A DNA stretch of 64,000 nucleotides, taken from contig JBCBRH010000002.1 of NCBI GenBank assembly GCA_039819785.1, forward strand, positions 62,001-126,000, in the 5' to 3' direction. Below are positions 27,427 through 35,853 of the stretch, one piece after another. The position numbers and the translations under genes were made by a program. Position 1 is the stretch's first letter. Each line of letters opens with the position of its first letter. The stretch is from JBCBRD01 sp039819785 (GTDB lineage: Bacteria; Pseudomonadota; Alphaproteobacteria; Rhizobiales; Hyphomicrobiaceae). The notes below the pieces were generated by a model. The model did no database searches, was not told where the DNA came from, and saw nothing but the letters and a program-made list of their open reading frames with translations.

Positions 27427-27666
27427 GTGACACAAATTCGAAACGCTGGAGGCGTTTTGGCTGCTCTGGTCGCCATGGTCTTGCTGACAGGTGCCATTTA
27501 CGCCGATACCCAGCAAAACCATGCAACCAGGTCTTTTGCGAAAGTTGCCAATTCGTGTGCCGCGCAATGCCGGGCTGCCCATAATCAGTGTCGTATCAAA
27601 ACCAAAGGCGGATCGCAGTGTGATGCCAAACTAAGTGCGTGCCTGCAGCGATGCCTTAAACGTTGA
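27427..27666 (+). CDS. Small exported protein with six mirror-spaced cysteines
   Basis: A 79-residue protein. GTG 27427 is preceded by GGGAGG six bases away. Residues 8-25 are a hydrophobic signal segment (GGVLAALVAMVLLTGAIYAD), so the mature peptide is about 50 residues, basic, and exported. It holds six Cys with spacing 3-6-9-6-3, which reads the same in both directions and would suit a disulphide-bonded helical hairpin, as in CHCH-type folds. No family was recognised. A strong terminator follows at 27717. Neighbours gshA and DUF3422 give no clear functional hint. Confidence 0.7.
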   Translation: MTQIRNAGGVLAALVAMVLLTGAIYADTQQNHATRSFAKVANSCAAQCRAAHNQCRIKTKGGSQCDAKLSACLQRCLKR

Positions 27667-27716
27667 GTTTAGAACGGTTTTGATGTTCTGGCTCTTGCCA
27701 AATCTCATGCGAATAC

Positions 27717-27751
27717 AAGCGCGGCGCTTTGAAAGTGCTGCGCTTTTTTTC
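27717..27751 (+). terminator. Factor-independent terminator after the six-cysteine gene
   Basis: AAGCGCGGC (27717-27725) pairs with GCTGCGCTT (27737-27745), 8 of 9 positions, followed immediately by a run of T (TTTTTTT). It lies 50 bp after the stop of the small gene and supports that gene being transcribed as a separate unit. Confidence 0.75.
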
Positions 27752-27924
27752 TGACACACTTTCTTTTGCGGGTTTAGTTTGGCGCGCCCATCAGTTTTTG
27801 CGCACAGGGCCTGCATGTCGCGTCGTCAGGGCTCACCTGTTCGTGCTTAGCTGTTTGGCGCCCGCCGCGTCTGGACCCTGTGTGCGGCTGGCTGGGTTTG
27901 AACAGGCAATAAGGAAAAGCGGTC

Positions 27925-29298
27925 ATGGTGGATGTCGCGGACGGCACCGACAAAGTTGCTGGCTCTGTCGCACGCACTGAGGATGACCAATCCGGTAAGA
28001 TGCACGCCAAACATAGCGCGATCGGCTTTGAAGAGCATCACGAGCGGACATCGGTTCTTGGTGAACTTCATGCCCGACCGCTGTTGCCAACCAAGATCCC
28101 AAGGGCGGTTTTTCATTTCGGTTTCATCACCAGCGAGGCCGAGGCCGCCGAAGATCGTGCGCGCATCGCGGACATGGCCAAGGCCCGAGGGCTGCCGACG
28201 CCTGATGCCCATGACAAATATCATCGGTTTGATTTCGGCCGATGGGATTTGCGCTGGGAGCAGCATACCGAGTTTACGACCTACACGTGGTCGACAAGTC
28301 TTTCAACAGATGAGCCGTTTGCCATGGCCAACCCGCTCAAGGACGGCGATGTGCAATTCAAAGCGCCGGGGCCGCTGATTGTGGCCGTCAACCTTGCGCT
28401 GACCGACCGAACCAAGCTTAGTGCGCCCGTGGCGGATTATTTCAAGCCCGACAGCCTTTGTGTCATCAAGGCCGTTGACGGTCAGGCCCGAATTGCCACC
28501 GATTTCGTTGTCGATACGGCAGGCTTTACCCGCATTCTCGTTGAATCAAAGGGGATGTCTGAAACTCACGCCGGGCGTCTGGTTCAGCGCGTCTTGGAAA
28601 TTGAAACCTATCGTACACTGGCCCTTCTGGGACTTCCTAAGGCACGGAGCATCGCGCCGGAACTGGGGCGCATGGAAGCCGGGATTGCTGAGATCACATC
28701 CAACATCGCCGCCGTCGATGATCATCTCGATAGCCACACTTTGCTAAGACACCTGGGCCGGATGGCGGCCGATATTGAGGCGCTATCAGCCAAAAACTCA
28801 TTTCGTTTCAGCGCGACCCGGGCCTATTACGACCTTGTTGAAAGCCGGATCAAATCGATCCAGGAGCAACCTGATGCAGGCCATGTTTCGATCACGGCGT
28901 TCTTCAACCGACGGCTTGTGCCGGCTATTGAGACTTGTAATGCGGTGGAGGCGCGACAAGAACGCTTGTCGTTGCAGTTGGCCCGCGCGGCAGATCTGCT
29001 GAGGACGGGTATTCAGTTTGATCTGGAGCAGCAGAACCGTGATTTGCTGGAATCGATGGACCGTCGCGCGAAATTGCAGCTGCGATTGCAACAGACGGTC
29101 GAAGGGCTCTCGGTTGCGGCCATCAGCTACTACATCGTCGGGCTCATCACGTACCTTGCCAAAGGGCTGGCAGATCTTTCACCGACGCCGGAGCGGTTTT
29201 CGCCAACGATCGTGACGGCGCTAAGCGTTCCGCTTGTGATCGGAGGGGTTTGGTACATCACCCGGCGGTTGAAAGACCGCTACGTCGACGACCAATGA
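27925..29298 (+). CDS. DUF3422 family membrane protein
   Basis: A 457-residue protein. The N-terminal third carries HHERTSVLGELHARPLLP, the hallmark of DUF3422, a family spread through proteobacteria with no known function. A long helical middle follows, and two transmembrane segments lie near the C-terminus (about 395-415 and 430-448), ending in basic TRRLKDRYVDDQ. The layout resembles a cytoplasmic sensor or scaffold anchored to the membrane by its tail. AAGGAA nine bases before the ATG supports the start. No operon partner is evident. Confidence 0.85.
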   Translation: MVDVADGTDKVAGSVARTEDDQSGKMHAKHSAIGFEEHHERTSVLGELHARPLLPTKIPRAVFHFGFITSEAEAAEDRARIADMAKARGLPTPDAHDKYHRFDFGRWDLRWEQHTEFTTYTWSTSLSTDEPFAMANPLKDGDVQFKAPGPLIVAVNLALTDRTKLSAPVADYFKPDSLCVIKAVDGQARIATDFVVDTAGFTRILVESKGMSETHAGRLVQRVLEIETYRTLALLGLPKARSIAPELGRMEAGIAEITSNIAAVDDHLDSHTLLRHLGRMAADIEALSAKNSFRFSATRAYYDLVESRIKSIQEQPDAGHVSITAFFNRRLVPAIETCNAVEARQERLSLQLARAADLLRTGIQFDLEQQNRDLLESMDRRAKLQLRLQQTVEGLSVAAISYYIVGLITYLAKGLADLSPTPERFSPTIVTALSVPLVIGGVWYITRRLKDRYVDDQ

Positions 29299-29374
29299 AA
29301 CGGTCGGTTTGCCACCAAATCGGCGAGCGTTGTAATCCGCAGATGTTGTCATACTAGCGACGCCATGCACGTGC

Positions 29375-30064
29375 TCAGTCGGTGGGCCCGGCTTCCGGCG
29401 CCGCTGGGGCATCGTCGTCGACAGCATCATCTCTTGAAGGGGCAGGTTTTGGGCTGACTGCCGCCAAGTAGGCGATCAAGGCCGCACGCTGATCGGCATC
29501 GGACAGGCCGGAGAAAGCCATTTTGGTTTCAGGCAAAAAGCTTTCGGGGCGTTTCAGGTAGTTGGACAAAAACTCCCGCGTCCAAACCAAGCCCTCTTTT
29601 CCCGCCTGCGTCATATCCGAGGAATAGTTGTAACCTGCCACGCTCGCGGCCCTGCGCCCAACGATGCCGTCCAGGTGGGGCCCGATGCCTGTGTCTGGTG
29701 CATTGCCGACGGCATGGCATGCGTTGCAACGTTCAAACAGTTTCGCACCTTGCTGGAGGTCCGCAAGGCTGTGGGATGCCGTGTCAGGGTTCAGAGCTTC
29801 GGCTTTTTGGATAGGGACTGGCACCCAGAGACGCTTTGCCGTGGCAGGTTGTGTGTCAACGAACAGGCCGACGATGCCGATCAGAGCGGCAAATAAACAC
29901 ATCAGGCCGATACGCACAGCTTGGTTCGGAGAACCGGTGTTCGGGACGGTTTGAAAGATTTCAGCGGGTTTGACAGCGTTGGGCGTCAACACGTTCTGGC
30001 GAGCATCATGAGACACGGGAACACGTCTTTCGGTCGTCGGGTCAATGGTTGGTGAAGTCGGCAC
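29375..30064 (-). CDS. Membrane-anchored class I cytochrome c
   Basis: A 229-residue protein with one N-terminal transmembrane segment (VRIGLMCLFAALIGIVGLFV) after about 50 polar residues, then a cytochrome c domain with haem motif CNACH and, further on, ETKMAFSG, whose Met is the probable sixth ligand. This is the layout of CycM-like cytochromes that shuttle electrons from the bc1 complex to a terminal oxidase. The C-terminus is acidic and proline/alanine-rich. The start (GTG 30064) has no clear ribosome-binding site, so the true start may be later. Confidence 0.88.
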   Translation of the reverse strand: MPTSPTIDPTTERRVPVSHDARQNVLTPNAVKPAEIFQTVPNTGSPNQAVRIGLMCLFAALIGIVGLFVDTQPATAKRLWVPVPIQKAEALNPDTASHSLADLQQGAKLFERCNACHAVGNAPDTGIGPHLDGIVGRRAASVAGYNYSSDMTQAGKEGLVWTREFLSNYLKRPESFLPETKMAFSGLSDADQRAALIAYLAAVSPKPAPSRDDAVDDDAPAAPEAGPTD

Positions 30065-30185
30065 TGTAACGCGTCCGGCGTGATTATCAAATCATCGCCG
30101 GACGCTGGCACCCCGCTGCCGTAGTCCCCTCGAACTCGTTGCGCTTGGATATTGGTCAGTTCACCACAAATCCATTGATTGACAA

Positions 30186-31178
30186 TTAAGCCGCGTAGTT
30201 GGTTGCATCCGGCGGGTCATTTTTGCCGTTGTCGCTTGCGCTGCTGTTGCCGGTTGGCTGCTTGAGCGAACCGGTTTTTACGTCCTTGTTCCAATACGGT
30301 GAGGTGCCGTAAATCTCGGTCAGGAATTCGATGAAGACGTTGACCTTGGCTGGCATGAATTCGCGACATGGGTAGACGGCGTAGATTGCGACATTCGATG
30401 ACCCGGCATAATCCGGCATGACGACTTTCAGGTCGCCGCTTTCCAGCTCGGCACTGATGTCCCACGTCGAGCGCAGGCCGATCCCAAGCCCCGATAGCAA
30501 GGCTTCCCGGATGAATTCGGACGAATTGGAGCGGATGTTGCCGCGGACCCGGTAGTGTTGTTCTCCATCCGGGCCTTTGATCCGCCAAATGTCCTGTGCA
30601 CCGGCTGCGAGACAGTTGTGGTGTTCCAGATCCGCCAAGGTCTCCGGTTCGCCGTTTTCCTTGATGTAATCGGGTGAGGCGCAGATGACCCTTGTATCTG
30701 GTGCGATCTTTTTGGCCACCAATGATGAGTCCTGCAGTTCGCCGATGCGGATCGCGACGTCAAAACCGTCACGAATGATATCAACGAAATTGTCGGTGAG
30801 ATGGAAGTCCAGCTCGATGTCTGGATAGCGGGTCAGGAATTCGCGAAGATAGGGTGCGATGTGGTGCCGGCTGAAAGATGTGGGGGCCGTGACCTTAAGC
30901 TGACCGCGTGGTTTTGTGTTGCGGCGGCTGACGAAGTCTTCTGCCTCGTCCACAAGGCTGAGGATATCGACGACGCGCTTGAAGTAGCCTTCGCCCGTTT
31001 CCGTCAAGGTCAGCTGACGGGTCGTGCGCTGGAAAAGCCGCGCACCAAGGCGCTCCTCTAAGAGTGAAACGCGTTTGGAGACCACAGCGGGAGACAGGCC
31101 CATTTCTCGTCCGGCAGCCGACATGTTGCCGGTTCGAGCGACGCGGGCAAAGATTTCCAGATCGGTGATTGCTGTCAT
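30186..31178 (-). CDS. LysR-family transcriptional regulator, probable regulator of glcDEF
   Basis: A 330-residue LysR protein. The N-terminal winged helix-turn-helix (LEIFARVARTGNMSAAGREM, then SPAVVSKRVSLLEERLG) is followed by a substrate-binding domain from about residue 90 and a 25-residue polar C-terminal tail. CAGGA lies upstream of the ATG. It is divergent from glcDEF with a 390-bp gap, the classical arrangement for a LysR regulator and its target; in E. coli the glc operon is instead controlled by the GntR-type GlcC. The effector is unknown, with glycolate or a related 2-hydroxy acid a reasonable guess. Confidence 0.9.
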   Translation of the reverse strand: MTAITDLEIFARVARTGNMSAAGREMGLSPAVVSKRVSLLEERLGARLFQRTTRQLTLTETGEGYFKRVVDILSLVDEAEDFVSRRNTKPRGQLKVTAPTSFSRHHIAPYLREFLTRYPDIELDFHLTDNFVDIIRDGFDVAIRIGELQDSSLVAKKIAPDTRVICASPDYIKENGEPETLADLEHHNCLAAGAQDIWRIKGPDGEQHYRVRGNIRSNSSEFIREALLSGLGIGLRSTWDISAELESGDLKVVMPDYAGSSNVAIYAVYPCREFMPAKVNVFIEFLTEIYGTSPYWNKDVKTGSLKQPTGNSSASDNGKNDPPDATNYAA

Positions 31179-31568
31179 GACGGCGGTTCCTGGGTTTGAG
31201 TTCCTGGTTCCGGGGCTGCGGCTTTGCGGTGACCCGAGAGACCCGTCCTTGATCGGCGGGTCGGGACTGCGATGAGGACATCATTTGCCTTGCGACGGGC
31301 GAAAGTGCGTCACGGAACAGTTGAAAATGTGAAGGTGCTTCCTCAAATCGTTGAATATCATAATCGGTGCCGTTTTCTGCTGATATTTTGAGCAGGAGGA
31401 CATTTGGCGCGTACTGCGGACTGGCGAAGGTCTTGTGACAGGTACATAGTGCAGCAGAGTTGTTTGGCTATCGCGGCAGCGTTCCCAAAGGCCGCGCTTT
31501 TCGTGGCGCAGCCATCAAAGCGTTATACTGGTCTTGATGATATCCCTTCGCAACAGGTGAGGCACCCC
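31179..31568. promoter_or_regulatory. 390-bp divergent LysR/glcDEF promoter region
   Basis: No separate gene was recognised here, although the glcD frame remains open back to 31404. LysR regulators usually bind between such divergent genes. An AT-rich patch at about 31340-31390 (around TTGAATATCATAATCGG) is the best candidate for promoter and operator sequence, but no clear T-N11-A box could be fixed by eye. Confidence 0.45.
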
Positions 31569-33017
31569 ATGTCTTTTGTCGAACTGATGCAGCCAGATGC
31601 ATCCATTGTCGCCAAACGCGAGGCCATCACCGCCGATCTCGTCAAGATTGTCGGAGAACAGGCCGTTGTCTCGGATGAAGACGGCCGGCGAACGTTTGAA
31701 AGTGACGGGCTGTCGGCTTACCGCTGCATGCCGCTTGCGGTGGTTCTTCCGACCACCACCGAAGAGATTTCGAAGGTTTTGAAGTATTGCCATACCAACG
31801 GTGTCCGGGTTGTCCCCCGGGGCGCTGGAACATCGTTGTGCGGGGGTGCGTTGCCTCAGCAGGACGCCATCATCCTGGGCGTATCGCGGATGAACAAGGT
31901 CCTCGACATCGATTATGCCAATAGGACCATTCGGGTCGAAACCGGGATTACCAACCTGGCGATATCGAATGCCGTTTCCGAGCGGGGCTTTTTCTATGCG
32001 CCTGACCCATCGAGCCAACTGGCGTGCACGCTTGCTGGCAACCTTGCGATGAATTCGGGCGGCGCGCACTGCCTGAAGTATGGTGTCACGACCAATAATG
32101 TACTCGGCTTCAAAATGGTGCTCATCAATGGTGACATCATCGAACTGGGTGGTCAGCATATGGATGCGGATGGGTATGACCTGCTCGGTCTGACGATCGG
32201 CTCCGAAGGCCAGTTTGGGATCATCACTGAAGCAACGGTTCGGATTTTGAAGTCGGCCGAAGGCGCGCGCCCTATGATGCTGGGCTTTGGCTCAACAGAA
32301 GCTGCGGGGGGGTGTGTGTCGGCGATTATAGCATCGGGGATTATTCCGGTGGCGATCGAATACATGGACCGACCGGCGATCAAAGTCTGCGAGGCGTTTG
32401 CCAAGGCTGGTTATCCGCTGGACGTCGAGGCGCTGCTGATCATTGAGGTCGAGGGATCGGAGGAAGAGATTTCCGACCTGTTGGAGCGGATCAGGATGAT
32501 TGCCGAGCCGCATCAGCCGACAACCACCATTATTTCTGAAAGTGCTGCACAAAGTGCGCGGATCTGGAAGGGCAGGAAGTCAGCGTTCGGCGCGATTGGG
32601 CGTATTGCCGACTACTACTGCATGGATGGAACCATCCCGCTGTCTCAGCTTCCTGTCGCCTTAAAGGGGATTTCTGAGATCTGCGAGCGTTATGAGCTCA
32701 AGGTTGCCAACATCTTTCACGCTGGTGATGGCAATCTGCATCCGCTCATCCTTTACGATGCCAATGACCCGGTGTCCTCGATTAATGCCGAAAAAGCTGG
32801 TGCCGAAATTCTAACCTTGTGCGTTGAAGTCGGCGGCTGCCTGACGGGTGAACATGGCGTCGGCGTTGAAAAACGCGATCTCATGCGGACGCAGTTTTCA
32901 GATGTCGACCTTGCGCTGCAAATGCGGATCAAGAGTGTGTTTGACCCCAAGTGGCTGCTCAATCCGGGCAAAGTGTTTCCGCTGGACGGGCGCATCGATA
33001 TTGAGGATGCGGCATGA
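31569..33017 (+). CDS. glcD: Glycolate oxidase FAD-linked subunit GlcD
   Basis: A 482-residue flavoprotein that oxidises glycolate to glyoxylate together with GlcE and GlcF. ATG 31569 follows AGGTGAGG; the family begins here. The FAD-binding PCMH domain shows VVPRGAGTSLCGGALP and GLTIGSEGQFGIITEATVRIL, and the C-terminal domain shows FHAGDGNLHPLI and GEHGVGVEK, whose His residues are typical of the D-lactate/glycolate oxidase group. Its stop overlaps glcE by four bases (ATGA). Confidence 0.95.
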   Translation: MSFVELMQPDASIVAKREAITADLVKIVGEQAVVSDEDGRRTFESDGLSAYRCMPLAVVLPTTTEEISKVLKYCHTNGVRVVPRGAGTSLCGGALPQQDAIILGVSRMNKVLDIDYANRTIRVETGITNLAISNAVSERGFFYAPDPSSQLACTLAGNLAMNSGGAHCLKYGVTTNNVLGFKMVLINGDIIELGGQHMDADGYDLLGLTIGSEGQFGIITEATVRILKSAEGARPMMLGFGSTEAAGGCVSAIIASGIIPVAIEYMDRPAIKVCEAFAKAGYPLDVEALLIIEVEGSEEEISDLLERIRMIAEPHQPTTTIISESAAQSARIWKGRKSAFGAIGRIADYYCMDGTIPLSQLPVALKGISEICERYELKVANIFHAGDGNLHPLILYDANDPVSSINAEKAGAEILTLCVEVGGCLTGEHGVGVEKRDLMRTQFSDVDLALQMRIKSVFDPKWLLNPGKVFPLDGRIDIEDAA

Positions 33018-34237
33018 GCGAGACGCTCCGCCCGGCCGCGGGCTGGGAACTTGCCAGTATGATCATGCCCTATATCGAGCAACGGGTGCCGATGGAAATC
33101 ATGGGGTCTGGGTCAAAGCGTGCCATCGGGCGGCCCATGCAGGCCGCGGTTACGATTTCGACGGCGTCGATGCGCGGTGTGTTCATGTACGAACCCACCG
33201 AGTTGGTGATGGGTGCGCATGCTGGAACGCCGATTGCGCAGATTGAGGCTGATTTGGCGGGCCAAGGCCAGATGCTCGCGTTCGAACCGATCGACCTGGG
33301 GCCAACGACCGGCGGAGCGCGCAACACACAGACGATCGGTGCGGTATTTTCCTCCAACCTGTCAGGTCCGCGCCGGATCACGGCCGGTGCTGCTCGCGAC
33401 CATCTGCTTGGTATTGAAGGCGTCAACGGAGCTGGAGAGCTTTTTCGGTCCGGCGGCCGCGTGATGAAGAACGTCACGGGATATGATCTGTGCCGCGGGG
33501 TTGCTGGAAGCTGGGGGACGTTGGCCTGTCTGACGCAGCTGACGTTCAAGGTTCTGCCGATGGCGGATGAAGCTGTCACGCTGGTTTATCCTGGATTGAC
33601 GGATGACATCGGGGTCGAGCTTTTGTGTGCTGCAATGCAATTGCCTTTCGAGGTCACGGGGGCCGCGCATATTCCGGCGTCGGTTGCGCATCGGCTTGAG
33701 AATGGCACGTTGCAGGGTCTGAATACCTCGGTGACGGCGATCCGGATTGAGAACTTCAGACCCTCGGTGATCTACCGGTCTGGCCGGCTTATTGAACAGC
33801 TCAAGGTCTATGGCGACCCGGTCCGATTGGATTTTGCAGACACGCTGGATTTTTGGGCTGAACTGCGCAGGCTTTCCGTGATGCCCTATTCGAAGGACAC
33901 ATCGTTATGGCGCATCTCAACGGCTCCCACCAAGGGCCCCGTGATTGTCGCTGCGATCCGGAAGCATATGCCGGCTGACGTCTACTATGACTGGTCCGGC
34001 GGACTGGTCTGGGTCGAAGTGGCAGCCAGCGCGGATGCGGGTGCATCGGACATTCGCCGGGCTGTGGCTGTGCACGGCGGCCATGCGACGCTGATCCGGG
34101 CCGAACCGTCTGTTCGTGCATCCGTCGAGGTGTTTCAACCGCAGGCGGCGGGTGTTGAATCCATCATGCGCGGTTTGAAGCGTGCGTTTGATCCGCACGG
34201 GCTTCTCAACCCTGGCAGAATGTACGCGACGATCTAA
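33014..34237 (+). CDS. glcE: Glycolate oxidase FAD-binding subunit GlcE
   Basis: A 407-residue protein homologous to the FAD-binding half of GlcD, with PTTGGARNTQTIGAVFSSNL, DHLLGIEGVNGAGELFRSGG and VTGYDLCRG, all GlcE signatures. It is required for activity of the glycolate oxidase complex. Start codon overlaps the glcD stop; glcF follows 23 bp later, so glcDEF is one operon. It ends with FDPHGLLNPGRMY, as usual. Confidence 0.95.
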   Translation: MSETLRPAAGWELASMIMPYIEQRVPMEIMGSGSKRAIGRPMQAAVTISTASMRGVFMYEPTELVMGAHAGTPIAQIEADLAGQGQMLAFEPIDLGPTTGGARNTQTIGAVFSSNLSGPRRITAGAARDHLLGIEGVNGAGELFRSGGRVMKNVTGYDLCRGVAGSWGTLACLTQLTFKVLPMADEAVTLVYPGLTDDIGVELLCAAMQLPFEVTGAAHIPASVAHRLENGTLQGLNTSVTAIRIENFRPSVIYRSGRLIEQLKVYGDPVRLDFADTLDFWAELRRLSVMPYSKDTSLWRISTAPTKGPVIVAAIRKHMPADVYYDWSGGLVWVEVAASADAGASDIRRAVAVHGGHATLIRAEPSVRASVEVFQPQAAGVESIMRGLKRAFDPHGLLNPGRMYATI

Positions 34238-34260
34238 CAGAGTTCTCAACTGGGCAGACC

Positions 34261-35643
34261 ATGCAAACCAATTTTACAGCCGAGCAACTGCAAGACACGC
34301 GCACTGCTGAAATCGACAAGATCCTGCGCCGTTGTGTTCACTGCGGTCTTTGTACGGCTGTCTGCTCAACCTATGTCGTGCTGGGTGATGAGCGCGATAG
34401 TCCGCGCGGGCGGATCTATCTGATGAAGGACATGTTCGAAGGCGACAAAGATGCGTCTGCAGAAGTGCAGCATCACATTGACCGTTGTCTGTCCTGTCTG
34501 TCCTGCATGACCACCTGCCCTGGCGGGGTCGACTACATGCACCTCGTTGACCATGCGCGTGTCCATATCGCAGAGACCGGGACGCGGTCGTGGCGTGAGA
34601 AATTCGTGCGCGAGCTCTTGGCACGGACTGTTCCTTATCCCGATCGTTTTCGATGGGCTTTACGCGCTGCACCCCTTGGGCGTCCGTTTACGAAACTGAT
34701 GAAGCGGTTCGGCTTTAAAGAGTTGGCCGCCATGGTCGAGCTCGCGCCGGGTGACCTGCCATCGCGAGGGAAGTTCAGCGGGCCTGGAACCGCTACGACC
34801 GAGCTTAAGAGGCGGGCGCGTGTGCTCATGCTGGCAGGTTGTGCGCAACAGGTTTTGCGGCCCGACATCAACGATGCTTCGATCAGGCTGTTGGCGCGAC
34901 GCGGTGTCGATGTGACGATCGCCAACGGCGTTGGGTGCTGTGGCGCGCTCGTTCATCACATGGGGCGGGAAGACGATGCGCATGCGCAGGTGCGCCAGAA
35001 CATCGATGCCTGGATGCATGAGATCGAAAAAGAGCCTGTCGATGCGATTTTGATCAATGCTTCGGGCTGCGGGACGACGGTCAAAGACTACGGGCATATG
35101 CTCAAAGATGACCCGGACTATGCGGAAAAAGCGGCGCGCATCTCCGAGTTGACGCTGGACATTTCAGAGTTCCTGTCGCGGTTCGACCTTGGACCACCCA
35201 AGCGGTATTCCTCGCTGCGTGTGGCGTACCACTCGGCCTGTTCGATGCAGCATGGTCAGCAAATTACAGACGAGCCTAAAGAGCTTTTAACGAACGCCGG
35301 ATTTACCGTGGCAGACGTCCCGGAGGGTCATATCTGTTGTGGGTCGGCTGGGGTTTACAACATCCTGCAGTCTGAGATTGCAACGGATCTGCGTGCGCGC
35401 AAGGTTGAAAATATCCGGTCTGTGCAGCCTGACCTCGTTGCGGCCGGCAACATCGGCTGCATCTCCCAGATTGCCAGTGGCATGGATATCCCCATCGTGC
35501 ACACAGTCGAACTTCTGGACTGGGCCTATGGCGGGCCGGTCCCGCGCGGGCTGCAACATCTCAAGCAGTTTATGTCCGAGGTGCCCGAGCCGAAGCGCTA
35601 CGTGTCTGACGATTACCTCTACCACGCTGACCATACCGTTTAG
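34261..35643 (+). CDS. glcF: Glycolate oxidase iron-sulfur subunit GlcF
   Basis: A 460-residue protein with two [4Fe-4S] motifs, CVHCGLCTAVC near residue 28 and CLSCLSCMTTCP near 79, followed by two CCG domains (NGVGCCGALVHHMG and GHICCGSAGVYN) that bind further cofactor. It passes electrons from GlcD/E towards the quinone pool. Third gene of glcDEF. No glcG, glcA permease or glcB malate synthase follows. Confidence 0.95.
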   Translation: MQTNFTAEQLQDTRTAEIDKILRRCVHCGLCTAVCSTYVVLGDERDSPRGRIYLMKDMFEGDKDASAEVQHHIDRCLSCLSCMTTCPGGVDYMHLVDHARVHIAETGTRSWREKFVRELLARTVPYPDRFRWALRAAPLGRPFTKLMKRFGFKELAAMVELAPGDLPSRGKFSGPGTATTELKRRARVLMLAGCAQQVLRPDINDASIRLLARRGVDVTIANGVGCCGALVHHMGREDDAHAQVRQNIDAWMHEIEKEPVDAILINASGCGTTVKDYGHMLKDDPDYAEKAARISELTLDISEFLSRFDLGPPKRYSSLRVAYHSACSMQHGQQITDEPKELLTNAGFTVADVPEGHICCGSAGVYNILQSEIATDLRARKVENIRSVQPDLVAAGNIGCISQIASGMDIPIVHTVELLDWAYGGPVPRGLQHLKQFMSEVPEPKRYVSDDYLYHADHTV

Positions 35644-35853
35644 CCTCATCGGTCTGATATTCTGGCAGGTTACGGATCCACGGCTTTCATGCACGCAGTT
35701 GCATGGGTCGAATGTGCATCTGACCTACGTCGCCGGTGATGGGATGCTGGAGGCTTGCACTTGGGCAGCTGCAATGCCACGTGTTGGCGCCTGAACGTCC
35801 ACTTGAACATTTGAGACCCTTACCCCTCGCATTTGCCTGAGGTGGCGACGCCT

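Noticed and set aside
35689..35705. CATGCA/TGCATG palindrome and a TTGG...TGCAA sequence upstream of hen1 as a sigma-54 promoter or operator
   Set aside because: The GG-GC spacing does not fit sigma-54, and the six-base palindrome is too short to call.
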